Assembly (NCBI RefSeq): GCF_000091325.1
Contig: NC_014012.1
Span: 2,400,824 to 2,464,823 of the forward strand
Source: Shewanella violacea DSS12
GTDB lineage: Bacteria; Pseudomonadota; Gammaproteobacteria; Enterobacterales; Shewanellaceae
Direction of reading: 5' to 3'
Length of the DNA: 64,000 nucleotides
Shown here one piece after another: positions 51,651-61,720 of this stretch. The position numbers and the translations under genes were made by a program. Within the stretch, counting starts at the first letter, position 1. Each line of letters starts with the position of its first letter. The notes beneath the pieces are model-generated. The model was given only the letters and a program-made list of their open reading frames with translations. It was not told where the DNA came from and did not search any database.

Positions 51651-52907
51651 TTATCTAAGGATCATCTGCTCACGCTCTGGGCCGACTGATACCATTTTGA
51701 TGGGGACACCCATTAATGCTTCGATGCGAAGTACGTAGTTTTGAGCGGCTTCAGGTAAGCTTGCAAATGTGCGGCAAGCTGTGATGTCTTCGCTCCAGCC
51801 TTGCATATCCTCATAGATAGGCGTTAGTGCTGCAGTTTGAGGCCAGATTGGGTTTTGTGTGTGTTCACCGGCGTAAGATACACAGATTTTCAGATCTTTC
51901 ATGCCGGTTAAACAGTCAATCTTGGTCAGTGCAATTTCGGTGGCGGCTTGTAGCTCGACACCATTACGGGTCGCGACAGCATCAAAATATCCCATATCAC
52001 GAGGACGACCCGTTACTGCGCCGTATTCATTAGATGCTTCACGGAAGTTATCTTGCTCTTCCATTGCCGTGACTAATGTACCTGTACCCACAGATGAGCT
52101 GAATGATTTTGCCACGGCAATGATTCGCTCCGGGCGTAGTGCCGGTAAACCACTGCCAATGCCAGCATAGGCCGCGGTTACGTTTGAAGAAGTTGTCCAT
52201 GGGTATTCACCATAAACCAAGTCGCGGCCTGCACCGAGTTGCGCTTCAAACAACAAGTTAGCCTTGTTGCTTTGCATCACTTTTAGCGGCTCTGTTACGT
52301 TGCAGATAAATTCACGCCAAGGTGCCGTTACCTCTAATAACCATGCGGTCATCTCTTCTGCGCTTTGGTTGAAGTCACAGCTTGGGTATAGGGCTTTTAA
52401 TTGTGGCATTTTCCAATCGAGCATAAATTGAATACGCTCGAGCAGCACTTCAGGTTGCATTAACCAGCCCACAAGAATGCCTTTTTTCATGACTCGGTCG
52501 CCATAAGCGGGGGCTATGCCTTGACGAGTAGAGCCATAAGCTGCATCGCCCAAGCGCTCCTCTTCCAAGGTATCTTCGAGTGCGTGTAGAGGCAGACATA
52601 GAGTAGCGCGATCTGAAATGTGTAACTTAACGTTCACGCCAGCCGCTTTCACTTCGGCAATTTCTTCGCTTAATGCCGCCGGGCTGATGACCATGCCTGG
52701 GCCGAGTACCGCAAAACAGTTTGGATTGAATATGCCACTAGGGAGCTGGTGTAATTTGAAGGTGCCAAAATCATTGACCACAGTATGGCCTGCATTATTA
52801 CCACCTTGAAAACGAATGCTTGCAGAGGCATCTGCCGCAAGAAAATCAACGATACGGCCTTTACCTTCATCGCCCCAATTAGCACCCACAACAACAATAG
52901 ACGGCAT
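51651..52907 (-). CDS. purA: adenylosuccinate synthetase (PurA family)
   Basis: A 418-residue enzyme that joins IMP and aspartate with GTP on the way to AMP. The catalytic Asp13 (WGDEGKG) and His41 (NNAGHT) are present, with RQGIAPAYGDR and, at the end, VSVGPEREQMIL. ATG 52907 is chosen because AGGAG lies eight bases upstream; the GTG at 52916 overlaps that site. Two deviations, GKGR instead of GKGK and the isolated position next to a divergent LysR gene, suggest a paralogue of the housekeeping purA rather than the main gene; this needs the rest of the genome. Ordinary PurA, not PurZ, since Asp13 is kept. Confidence 0.9.
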   Translation of the reverse strand: MPSIVVVGANWGDEGKGRIVDFLAADASASIRFQGGNNAGHTVVNDFGTFKLHQLPSGIFNPNCFAVLGPGMVISPAALSEEIAEVKAAGVNVKLHISDRATLCLPLHALEDTLEEERLGDAAYGSTRQGIAPAYGDRVMKKGILVGWLMQPEVLLERIQFMLDWKMPQLKALYPSCDFNQSAEEMTAWLLEVTAPWREFICNVTEPLKVMQSNKANLLFEAQLGAGRDLVYGEYPWTTSSNVTAAYAGIGSGLPALRPERIIAVAKSFSSSVGTGTLVTAMEEQDNFREASNEYGAVTGRPRDMGYFDAVATRNGVELQAATEIALTKIDCLTGMKDLKICVSYAGEHTQNPIWPQTAALTPIYEDMQGWSEDITACRTFASLPEAAQNYVLRIEALMGVPIKMVSVGPEREQMILR

Positions 52908-53043
52908 AACTCTCACTCCTGAATAATTAAGAGGCTATGCTACTGCAATAAAAATGATATGGAAAATTAATTATTATTATCAATTTGATAAGCAACTCAT
53001 ATATCATGGCGAGGAAAACGACTTAAATAACCAGGTAAAAGCG

Positions 53044-53937
53044 ATGCTTGATCTCAATTGGCTTAGAACGTTTGTCACCTTAGCCCAGCACCAACACTTT
53101 GGTAAAGCAGCAGTAGCCTTACACATGACTCAGCCTAATGTGAGTTTGCATATCAAGCAGCTAGAAAATACAACCCGAGTTAAGCTCATTGAGCGCAACC
53201 CATTTCATTTAACTCAGGCGGGTGTTCGATTACTGCATACCAGCCAAAAAACCTTGATGGAGTTACAGGTCTGTCAGGCAGATCTCAACGCGATTAATGA
53301 TCTTAGCCAAGGGACAATTACTATTGCGGCCAGTGATATTATTTCTCGGCTACTCTTAATCTCGCCATTTCAGTTATTCAAAGCCGAGTTCCCGGGGATC
53401 GATTTTTCGCTGTTAAACACCACCTCATCACAAGCATCAGAATTGGTTAAAAATGCCCAAGCAGATTTGGGTTTTGTGATCGCTCAAAAAGAGAGTCAGC
53501 CACTGCATTTCACCGAATTGCAACAGATACATTGGTGTGCCCTAGGGGACAACCTAACCTTATGGCAAGAGGCGAAACTACAGCCTGAATTAGCTTTAGA
53601 GAGTGAACCCACCTTGATCCTATTGGGTCACGATACCCGCACCCGAGACCTACTCGATTCAGCTTTGCCCTCCCTGAATTTACCTCAGTATCGAATAATG
53701 GAAGTGGGTAGTGTCGATGCTCAAATAGACTGGGCGGAAGCGGGCTTTGGTGTGGCGATAGTGCCCGAGTTTTCAATTTATACGAAACGAAATTTAAAGA
53801 CCAAAGTGACACCTTTGCCTGAGTTTCCCACCACTAGCCTAGGTTATATTGTGCGTCAGAACCAGATACTCTCGAAAGCCATCAAGCAGTTATTAAGATG
53901 GGTCGATGAAGAGATCATTCGTTCGCAAAATAGGTAG
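53044..53937 (+). CDS. LysR-family transcriptional regulator
   Basis: A 297-residue regulator. ATG 53044 is preferred to the long frame from 52954 because MLDLNWLRTFVTLAQHQHFG is the normal LysR start and CAGGTAAAAGCG lies before it. HTH: KAAVALHMTQPNVSLHIKQLE (about 20-40); the effector domain follows (GTITIAASDI, ... FGVAIVPEF). It is divergent from purA with a 136-bp gap, so it may control it. Effector unknown. Confidence 0.88.
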   Translation: MLDLNWLRTFVTLAQHQHFGKAAVALHMTQPNVSLHIKQLENTTRVKLIERNPFHLTQAGVRLLHTSQKTLMELQVCQADLNAINDLSQGTITIAASDIISRLLLISPFQLFKAEFPGIDFSLLNTTSSQASELVKNAQADLGFVIAQKESQPLHFTELQQIHWCALGDNLTLWQEAKLQPELALESEPTLILLGHDTRTRDLLDSALPSLNLPQYRIMEVGSVDAQIDWAEAGFGVAIVPEFSIYTKRNLKTKVTPLPEFPTTSLGYIVRQNQILSKAIKQLLRWVDEEIIRSQNR

Positions 53938-54052
53938 AGCAGAGACGATGCTCCCAGTGTGAGCGGGTGAAGCTAAGAGGGGGGGAAAGACCGAGAGGAT
54001 GCTAGCGCTGGAAAGACAGCTCAATGTATATAGAGAGGGTCTACACCTCCTT

Positions 54053-54251
54053 CGTCTTTCCGATGTTCTTGTTGGCCGGAACTCACTCTTTAGCACTTAA
54101 AGATAAGAGCAGGATCCCGGAACGAGTCCGGGAAAACGAGAAAACGAGAAAACGAGAAAACGAGAAAAGAATAGTGGCAGATGACATCTACACCTCCTTC
54201 GTCTTTCCGGCATGGCTTATGGCCGGAATCCATTCTTTAGAGCTTAAAGAC
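54053..54251 (+). repeat. A unit, octamer tract and A half-unit
   Basis: A unit at 54053-54136, then an AAAACGAG octamer repeated four times (54134-54168) grown from its GGGAAAACGAG end, then a half unit at 54200-54251. Right-hand orientation. No gene lies in 53938-54369. Confidence 0.85.
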
Positions 54252-54310
54252 AATTGTTCAAACCATGCCTTTATCTGGCTATAGCCGTACTTTCATCATA
54301 TATAAAAACA

Positions 54311-54346
54311 AAAACGCCGCCAGACACGAGTCTGGCGGCGTTTTTT
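54311..54346. terminator. strong bidirectional terminator after ybiT
   Basis: A 15-bp stem (AAAACGCCGCCAGAC with GTCTGGCGGCGTTTT) and a 4-base loop, with an A-rich left side and T-run on the right, so it works on both strands. It lies 24 bp past the ybiT stop. Confidence 0.93.
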
Positions 54347-54369
54347 ATTCGATAATTTATCTAGTCGTG

Positions 54370-55980
54370 TTAAGCGACTTTTCTAGCAGCGGCTTCAGCC
54401 GTGCTGGCCAGGTACTCATCGAAGGTACCGTGGAAGTTGACCAACTGCTTGTCTTTCACATCTATGATGTGTGTGGCCAGTGATGACACGAACTCACGGT
54501 CATGGCTGACGAAGATGAGTGTGCCTTCAAATAGCTTAAGCGCATTGTTCAAGGCTTCGATGGCTTCCATATCCATGTGGTTGGTTGGCTCGTCCATGAT
54601 TAGCACGTTGATATCTTGCATCATCAGCTTGCCGAATAATAGACGGTTTTTCTCTCCACCAGAACAGTTCTTAGCTTTCTTGTTGGCATCGTCTTCAGTA
54701 AACAATAGACGACCTAACATGCCACGAACCGAAAGGTCGTTGTGCTTAGGTGTACGCCACTGTGACATCCAATCAAATAATGACAGCTCATTATCAAAAT
54801 CAGCTGTGCTGTCCTGTGGGCAGTAACCGATAGCGGCATTTTCTGACCACTTGATCACGCCATGATTGTTAGACAACTCATCGACTAGGCAGCGAAGTAG
54901 GGTAGTCTTACCCACACCGTTCTCACCGATAACAGCTAATTTAGCGCCAGCTTCTAGGATCAACTCGCCGCTTTCAAATAAGGTTTCACCGTCGAAGCCA
55001 TGTCCGAGATTTTCGATAATCAGCGCCTGACGGTGCATCTTCTTGCTTTCTTCGAAACGCAAAGACGGTGTCATACGGCTTGAAGATTTAACGTCATCCA
55101 AACTGATTTTATCAAGTTTCTTAGCACGAGAACTGGCTTGCTTGGCTTTCGATGCGTTAGCACCGAAGCGGTTAACGAAGTCCTGTAGCTCGGCCATCTC
55201 GGCACTCTTCTTAGCGTTACCGGCTAATAGCTGCTCTTGGATAAGGCCTGCTGCTTCTAGGAAGTACTCGTAGTTACCTGGGTAGATACGTAGTTCGCCG
55301 TAATCGATATCAGCCATATGAGTACAGACAGAGTTAAGGAAGTGTCTGTCGTGAGATATGATGATCATGGTGCATTTACGTTTATTAAGCTCGCCTGCTA
55401 ACCAAGAAATGGTATGAATATCCAAGTTGTTGGTTGGCTCATCGAGAAGCAAGATATCTGGGTTAGAAAACAATGCCTGGGCCAGAAGTACGCGTAATTT
55501 CCAACCTGGAGCCACTTGCTGCATTAAACCAAAGTGAAAATCTTCTTCGATGCCTGCTTCAAGCAAGATCTCACCGGCGCGAGACTCGGCACTATAACCG
55601 TCCATCTCGGCAAACTCACTTTCGAGCTCGGCGACTTTCATGCCGTCGTCTTCGGTCATTTCTGGTAGTGAGTAGATGCGATCACGCTCTTGCTTCACTT
55701 CCCAAAGTTTTGCATGACCCATGATCACGGTATCTACAACACTGTATTGCTCAAACGCAAACTGATCTTGGCTCAAGGTACCCACTTTAAGACCCGGTGT
55801 GATAGACACGTTGCCAGAGCTTGGTGCTAACTCGCCACTGAGGATTTTCATGAATGTGGATTTACCACAACCGTTCGCGCCGATTAGGCCATAACGGTTG
55901 CCGTTTCCAAATTTAGCTGAAATGTTTTCAAACAAAGGCTCAGCGCCAAACTGCATGGTGATGTTCGCGGTGGATATCAA
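54370..55980 (-). CDS. ybiT: ABC-F family ribosome-associated ATPase YbiT
   Basis: A 536-residue ABC-F protein, nearly colinear with E. coli YbiT ([44 protein letters not shown]). Two ATP-binding cassettes: GANGCGKST (about 34-42) with [11 protein letters not shown], and GENGVGKTT (about 350-358) with [11 protein letters not shown]. The linker between them holds the charged helices typical of the P-site tRNA interaction motif. No membrane domain. ABC-F proteins act at the ribosome; YbiT's cellular role is not settled. Good terminator downstream. Confidence 0.94.
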   Translation of the reverse strand: MISTANITMQFGAEPLFENISAKFGNGNRYGLIGANGCGKSTFMKILSGELAPSSGNVSITPGLKVGTLSQDQFAFEQYSVVDTVIMGHAKLWEVKQERDRIYSLPEMTEDDGMKVAELESEFAEMDGYSAESRAGEILLEAGIEEDFHFGLMQQVAPGWKLRVLLAQALFSNPDILLLDEPTNNLDIHTISWLAGELNKRKCTMIIISHDRHFLNSVCTHMADIDYGELRIYPGNYEYFLEAAGLIQEQLLAGNAKKSAEMAELQDFVNRFGANASKAKQASSRAKKLDKISLDDVKSSSRMTPSLRFEESKKMHRQALIIENLGHGFDGETLFESGELILEAGAKLAVIGENGVGKTTLLRCLVDELSNNHGVIKWSENAAIGYCPQDSTADFDNELSLFDWMSQWRTPKHNDLSVRGMLGRLLFTEDDANKKAKNCSGGEKNRLLFGKLMMQDINVLIMDEPTNHMDMEAIEALNNALKLFEGTLIFVSHDREFVSSLATHIIDVKDKQLVNFHGTFDEYLASTAEAAARKVA

Positions 55981-56270
55981 AGAAATGTTCCTAGGTGTAC
56001 AGGCAGGTTTTGAATTGACTCGCTTTTTAAAACTCAGGCCAAAATAACAACGTGCAATAGAATGAATAAATTAGGTCGCGGATTATACAGAGTTTGAGTG
56101 GATTGGGCTAGTTAAGATCGAATTTGGTTGTAAAACTGAGACCTAACTTGGTTATTCAGCTAAGGCAATACTGTGTTTTAAGCGCGAGGAGGACACTTAG
56201 TTGCTGAAGCAAAGACGAGAAGGTGAGAAAACGAGGAAAGAATAGTCGTAGATAACATCTACGCCTCCTT
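55981..56270. other. gap upstream of ybiT
   Basis: No ORF and no repeat unit until 56271. The promoter of ybiT should be here; no clear operator is visible. Confidence 0.4.
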
Positions 56271-56630
56271 CGTCTTTCCGGCATGCCTGTTGGCCGGAAA
56301 CCATTCTTTAGCACTTAAAGATAACAGCTGGATCCCGGAACAAGTCCGGGAAGACGTATATATGAAGCCGGGTCGATAATAGCTCCTGGCATGATCGACA
56401 TTTGCTACCTGACCCATAGGAATATGGGGAATGTCTGAATGATATCGGGAGTATCACTGACCATGTAGGTCAGAATACTGGAATACTGGAATACTGGAAG
56501 GCGAGAAGGCGAGAAGGCGAGAAGGCGAGAAGGCGAGAAAAGAATAGAGGTAGATGACATCTACACCTCTTTCGTCTTTCCGGCACTCTTGTTGGCCGGA
56601 ATCCATTCTTTAGCACTTAATGACAACTGC
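56271..56630 (+). repeat. A-B composite, minisatellite and A half-unit
   Basis: A at 56271-56355, B at about 56368-56472, GAATACTG three times (56473-56497), GCGAGAAG about five times (56499-56539), and a left A half-unit at 56573-56630. The A/B junction is the same as at 39481-39500. Right-hand orientation. Confidence 0.87.
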
Positions 56631-56853
56631 ATCGTCTAAGCACTGAGATCGCCCTTGCTTTACCAGGCCACAGGCCATCATCTTCGTTGTTCCAAGCCTA
56701 GCGCCTGTCTTTGCTCGGTTTCTCCGCAAGCTGTAGCCGCTACGTTGACCAGTACAAGGGGGAATTGAAGGCTGCTAAATTACTTGAGTTACCCACAAGA
56801 ATTGTCGGCCAAGGACAGTGTTGTATGCCTGATGTTCAGTGTTAACATTCTTT

Positions 56854-56949
56854 TTAGAGAGCTATTTTAGAAAACTACCTTAGAGAGCTAGTTTAGACAG
56901 TTATTTTAGTAAACTAGTTTAGAGCACTATCTTGGAACGCTATCTTGGA
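56854..56949. repeat. degenerate short tandem repeat
   Basis: Variants of AGAGCTATTTTAG and AGTTTAGA recur about seven times upstream of the acyl-CoA ligase gene, similar in style to the 15-bp repeat at 905-979. The rest of 56631-57113 shows no gene. Confidence 0.6.
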
Positions 56950-57113
56950 TGAATGCTGTGTAAGGGGTCTGGGAATGTATCTTGAACACAGATACATTTT
57001 TCTGGCTTGCAGTAGATAGCTGATAACCATGATTAGTTTCCAGATATCTAACAGATTAATGTAACTTGTAGATTCAGCTCATTGAAACATCATAAACAGT
57101 GCAGGGAGGCGTA

Positions 57114-58865
57114 ATGTTAGATATTGTCGATTTAAAGTTAGCTGGTTCATCGTCACAAAGGGATTCATCTGTTTTATCCATAAGCGAGTTTTCAGGTCCT
57201 ATAGACATGCCTTTGGCATCGCAAACCATAGGGGCATATTTTGAAGATATCGCTAATCGCTATCCAGATAACCTAGCTGTGGTGGTGCAACATCAAGGCA
57301 TACGCTGGAGCTATAGCGAGTATCAGCAGCACATCGATGAGTTGGCAATAGGATTACTCGAGCTTGGGATTAAGCCAGGGGACAGAGTGGGGATCTGGTC
57401 GCCAAATAATATCGAGTGGTGTCTGACTCAATTTGCTACTGCCAAAATTGGTGCCATCATGGTGTGCATCAATCCGGCCTATCGACCCGAAGAGCTGAAA
57501 TATGCTCTCACCAATGTGGCTTGCAGCGCTATTATCTGCGCCGAGAAGTTTAAATCCAGCCATTACCTTGAGATGCTTTACCAGCTAGCGCCTGAATTAT
57601 TGACCTGTGAGCCGGGTAAGTTAGCCTCTGCTGCACTGCCTGAGCTTAAATCTGTGATCCGTATGGGTGACGACTTGTCTGCAGGCATGTTTAACTTCAA
57701 TCATATAAAGCGGCCATTAATCGATAATGATCGCGCAATCCTAGATTCACTTGCAGCGACTCTGTCACCCAGTGATGCCATCAATATTCAATACACCTCA
57801 GGCACTACCGGCAGTCCAAAAGGTGCGACGCTGACTCATCACAACATTCTCAATAACGGCTTATTAGTCGCCGAGGCTATGAAGCTCACTAGCGACGATA
57901 AACTGTGCATTCCAGTACCTCTGTATCACTGTTTCGGCATGGTGTTGGGTAATTTAGTGTGCATAGCCAAAGGCGCAGCGGCGGTATTTCCTGGAGAGTC
58001 ATTTGAGCCTCAGGCTACGTTAACCGCAGTTGAGACTGAGCGATGCACAGGGCTGCACGGTGTGCCTACCATGTTCATTGCTATGCTTGAGCTCGACGGC
58101 TTTAAGCAGTTTGATTTAAGCTCGCTGCGGACCGGCATCATGGCCGGGGCAACATGCCCCGAAGAGGTGATGCGCCGAGTGCAGGATTTAATGTACATGC
58201 AAGAAGTGTTGATAGGTTATGGCCAGACAGAAACTAGCCCTATTAACCATATTACCGAAATCGATGCAGCGCTCATCAAGCGTGTCACTACCGTTGGCCG
58301 CGCTATGGCTCACACCCAAGTAAAAATAATCGATGAGTCAGGTGACACAGTGGCAATTAACCAGTCAGGTGAGGTGTGTTCAAAAGGTTATTGCGTGATG
58401 CTAGGCTACTGGAACGATGTAGAAAAAACTCAAGCTACTATCGATAGCCAAGGCTGGTTGCATTCGGGGGATATCGGCGAGATGGATGATGAAGGTTACG
58501 TCAAGATCGTCGGCCGTATCAAGGACATGATCATTCGCGGCGGTGAGAACATCTATCCCAGGGAGATTGAAGAGAAGCTCTATAGCCATGCCGATGTGTT
58601 AGATGCCGCGGTATTTGGCGTACAGAGTGACAAATACGGCGAAGAGGTTTGTGCCTGGATAAAGTTACGTCCGGGCTGCCTGGAAATAAAAGATGAGATC
58701 CGCCACTTCCTCACCGATAAGATTGCTTACTTTAAGGTGCCGCGCTACATCAAGTTTGTCACCGAGTACCCGATGACAGTGACAGGTAAGATCCAGAAAT
58801 ATAAGATGCGTGACCTCATGTATAAAGAAGTGTGTGAAGACTTGTATAAGGATTTGCATAAATAG
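57114..58865 (+). CDS. AMP-dependent acyl-CoA ligase
   Basis: A 583-residue ANL-superfamily enzyme that activates a carboxylic acid to an acyl-AMP and then an acyl-CoA. Motifs: YTSGTTGSPKGATLTH (P-loop, about 226-241), GYGQTETSP, HSGDIGEMDDEGYVKIVGRIKDMIIRGGENI-type A7/A8 region and the catalytic Lys in TVTGKIQKYKMRD near the C-terminus. ATG 57114 is preferred to GTG 57099 because GGGAGG lies just before it. The family level fits medium-chain or branched-chain acyl-CoA synthetases; the substrate is not readable. It is monocistronic. Confidence 0.9.
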   Translation: MLDIVDLKLAGSSSQRDSSVLSISEFSGPIDMPLASQTIGAYFEDIANRYPDNLAVVVQHQGIRWSYSEYQQHIDELAIGLLELGIKPGDRVGIWSPNNIEWCLTQFATAKIGAIMVCINPAYRPEELKYALTNVACSAIICAEKFKSSHYLEMLYQLAPELLTCEPGKLASAALPELKSVIRMGDDLSAGMFNFNHIKRPLIDNDRAILDSLAATLSPSDAINIQYTSGTTGSPKGATLTHHNILNNGLLVAEAMKLTSDDKLCIPVPLYHCFGMVLGNLVCIAKGAAAVFPGESFEPQATLTAVETERCTGLHGVPTMFIAMLELDGFKQFDLSSLRTGIMAGATCPEEVMRRVQDLMYMQEVLIGYGQTETSPINHITEIDAALIKRVTTVGRAMAHTQVKIIDESGDTVAINQSGEVCSKGYCVMLGYWNDVEKTQATIDSQGWLHSGDIGEMDDEGYVKIVGRIKDMIIRGGENIYPREIEEKLYSHADVLDAAVFGVQSDKYGEEVCAWIKLRPGCLEIKDEIRHFLTDKIAYFKVPRYIKFVTEYPMTVTGKIQKYKMRDLMYKEVCEDLYKDLHK

Positions 58866-58936
58866 CTAAAAGGCAAAAAAAACACTTGGTTGGTGTGACT
58901 AATACGACGCTCAATTCGTGAGCGATTAGGGCAAGA

Positions 58937-59370
58937 GAAAAAGCTGGTTCCCGGAACAAGTCCGGGATTACTGCAACTCAGTTGTAGGTTGATTTCGCCC
59001 TGACCCACGAGGATATGGTGAATCTCTGATTGATATCGGGAATAGCACAGTCAGAAGACTGGAAAACGAGAAGGTGAGAAAATAATAGTGGCGCTGACAT
59101 CTACACCTCCTTTGTCTTTCCGGCACTCTTGTTGGCCGGAATCCATTCTTTAGCACTAAAGACAACAGCTGGATCCCGGAACAAGTCCGGGAAGACTACA
59201 AGGGAGAGTGGGTCGTTCATTGCTCCTGCATTATTCTACCTTTGCCCATCCATGGACTCGTACCTTCTATATCCATATAGTCGTGCATAATAGACATGTT
59301 CCTTGACCCATAGGGATATGGGGAATGTCTTAGTGATATCGGCAATATCACTGACCCATGGCGGTCAGAT
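58937..59370 (+). repeat. A half-unit, B fragment, A unit and long-variant B
   Basis: Right A half-unit at 58937-58970, B fragment at about 58995-59045, A unit at 59114-59195 and a long-variant B at about 59213-59370 containing GACTCGTACCTTCTATA. That same insert occurs inverted at 8600-8690. Right-hand orientation. The next 149 bp to the gene end hold nothing obvious. Confidence 0.85.
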
Positions 59371-59518
59371 AACAAGTTCAATACGTCTCAGCTTGATATA
59401 GGTCTTGCGAGTATCTTTTTAGCCATTTAAAGCGCTTAGCTGCTGTTCATATAGGCCTATTTGTTTCTATAGCCTATAGGGAGCCGCTGTATCCATCACC
59501 GTCATCTTCACTGTAATG

Positions 59519-60823
59519 TTAATCCGACACTCTATTCCTGCCGCTATTCTTGGCGCGATAAAGAGCGTCGTCGGCTCGTTTGATTATCGACTCAGTGTCA
59601 TCGTGTGGCGAAAATTCCGCTACACCTATGCTGACGGTAAAAGTGACAGGTTCATGATCTTGACTTAATACTATCTGCTGGGATATGCGTTGTCGAATAC
59701 GGTTAGCCACTTCTTTGGCAGCCTTTAGTCGGGTATTAGGCAGAAGAGCAATAAACTCCTCACCGCCAAACCTGGCCAAAATATCCACCTCCCTTATTAC
59801 CTGCTTTGTTTTTTTAGCAAATTCTTGTAACACCTTGTCACCAATTGGATGACCGTAGGTATCGTTAACCATCTTGAATTTATCTAGATCGAACATCAAG
59901 ACGCAGAAGGTGTGTCCGAAACGTTTATATTGCTGACTAATCTCTACTAACTGGCCATCGAAGTAATTTCGATTGTTAAGTCCGGTCAAATTATCTGTGT
60001 TCAGTTTATGTTGTAGTTTTTCTATAAAAGCGATTCGATTAGATACGTCACGTATGATTGCGGTAAATTCTTTTTTTCCATTGATTGATATTTTAGATAT
60101 GGTTATCTCGACTGGGAATTCACTGCCGTCTTTTTTTACTGCCAATATCATCACTCGAGATATCATGTCTCTGGACTGAATATCCGAGTCTGCAAATTGC
60201 TTTATATAATTACCATGATTGGCCCTAAACTTTTCTTTCATTAGTCTAGTAATACTCTGTCCTAATATTTCATCTGCGCTGTAGCCAAATATTTTTTCCG
60301 CGGCATTATTAAATAATTGTATATTTTGTTGAGCGTCCATAGTGATAATGCCATCAAATGCTGCGTCTATCACTGAGCTTAATCTAGCATTGTCACTGGC
60401 ATCCATAACCTCATTGTGTAACTCATGTTTATCCGTTATATGAATGCCAATGATCATGACCCTTGGGGGGAGATTAGGCTCATTATCCATGGGGTTTAAA
60501 AACAAACGCCACCATGGAGATTCAGAGGACAATGCCAATTTCTGCTCTATCTCTATGGGTTCGAGAGTCGCAAATACTTGAGGCAGGTAGGTACTGAAAA
60601 CCTGCAACACTAGATCTGAGGTTAAGCTATCCAATAGACAAGGTTTGATAATCGTACTTGTGGCTTGGTTTTTGTCTTTACCTAACATACGCAGAAAGCG
60701 ATCATTATGGGCGACCACCCGAAATTGTTTCTTCTTACCTTTAAGTTGTTTCAGTTCAACAATGGCAACACTTGCCGCAATGACATCGACTAGATGCTGT
60801 AGATCCTCAGATGAAGCGTGCAT
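59519..60823 (-). CDS. PAS-GGDEF diguanylate cyclase
   Basis: A 434-residue cytoplasmic protein making cyclic di-GMP. A first PAS-like region (about 10-130) is diverged; a clear PAS domain follows (about 148-265: AAFDGIITMDAQQNIQLFNN, KDGSEFPVEITISK). The GGDEF domain covers about 270-434 with the active-site motif GGEEF near 352 and the RxxD inhibitory site (REVD) exactly five residues before it, so product inhibition is expected. No EAL domain and no membrane segment. Signal unknown; PAS suggests redox, oxygen or a small ligand. Confidence 0.93.
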   Translation of the reverse strand: MHASSEDLQHLVDVIAASVAIVELKQLKGKKKQFRVVAHNDRFLRMLGKDKNQATSTIIKPCLLDSLTSDLVLQVFSTYLPQVFATLEPIEIEQKLALSSESPWWRLFLNPMDNEPNLPPRVMIIGIHITDKHELHNEVMDASDNARLSSVIDAAFDGIITMDAQQNIQLFNNAAEKIFGYSADEILGQSITRLMKEKFRANHGNYIKQFADSDIQSRDMISRVMILAVKKDGSEFPVEITISKISINGKKEFTAIIRDVSNRIAFIEKLQHKLNTDNLTGLNNRNYFDGQLVEISQQYKRFGHTFCVLMFDLDKFKMVNDTYGHPIGDKVLQEFAKKTKQVIREVDILARFGGEEFIALLPNTRLKAAKEVANRIRQRISQQIVLSQDHEPVTFTVSIGVAEFSPHDDTESIIKRADDALYRAKNSGRNRVSD

Positions 60824-61129
60824 TTATTCTCACCAAGACTTGAGAAGTGTATTTAAGTTTAGTTGTATTTGAGCACTTGAGTATGAGTTAGGTTTTGGTT
60901 TTAGCTCAAAGCAATGACGCTAGTCTAGCCAGAGTGCTCAATGTGAGTGTGCATTTGAATGAATGCAGCAACTCACCTCGAATATCTCATTGAATTAATA
61001 TTCACCATTATGAATGGAAGTTAAAAACATCTCGGGGTTATATTTTCGATTATGCATAAAAGGCGCATAAAAGGAGCATAAATAGTGCGTAAGCACTGCG
61101 TGGTCATCGGGTAAATAATGCAATTCAAG

Positions 61130-61720
61130 ATGCGGACAGACTCGAGTTTCATTTATGACCCGCAAAGATGCCGATGACTTTTTTGACTTAAACCAAGACC
61201 AAGATGTGATGCACTATATCAATGGTAGACACAAGACCTCCATGGAAGATATTCGACAAATCTTGCTCACCAGACTTTAAAAAAATGGCAATGAAGATGA
61301 AGCTTGGGGGCTCAGGAAAATCATGGCTAAGCCTACACAAGTGCGTTACTCACACCTTTATTTGGGCAGGATATTGGTGAGGTCCATGGACTTTTTAAAT
61401 GATGACCAGAGTGGAATAACCTCGAAGTTGGCGGCGTTTCAAAAAATGCCAGGGGTAAAAATCATGCCCCTGAGGTTGCTAAGGCGATAATAGATCTAGT
61501 GACCGCACCTAACAAGATCAATAAGGTACCGGCCGTCGCCTTCGAAGAGAATCTAGGCTCCATGAAGTCATGGAGAAGCTAGCAATGAGCTTCGTTAAAA
61601 AGGTATCCACAAGGATCCATTGGGTGATTTAGACTTAGGCTTAGATTTAGATTTAGACTTAGATTTAGTTTTTTATGAGAAACTAATATTGCGAGAAGCT
61701 TATATAAAGCAAAGATGATA
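61130..61720 (+). pseudogene. GNAT acetyltransferase pseudogene
   Basis: Fragments of a RimJ-like GNAT gene lie in successive frames: RLEF then MTRKDADDFFDLNQDQDVMH (from 61155, stop at 61278), EAWGLRKIMAKP, AVAFEENLGS, VMEKLAMSFVKK and finally HKDPLGDLDL...VFYEKL. At least three frameshifts and one stop interrupt it. Near the 3' end an Asp-Leu hexamer tract (GATTTA/GACTTA, about 61626-61668) has expanded. Bases 60824-61129 and 61721-62311 show no gene; the latter holds the promoter for the protease that follows. Confidence 0.82.

Noticed and set aside
51651..52907. PurZ, the phage-type enzyme for 2-aminoadenine DNA
   Set aside because: The catalytic Asp of WGDEGKG, which PurZ replaces, is present, so it is ordinary PurA type.
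1641..59370. Classic REP/RAYT system
   Set aside because: The repeats are REP-like, but no Y1-transposase (RAYT) gene lies in the window and the units are bounded by CGTCTT and AAGACG rather than the usual GTAG-headed REP form.
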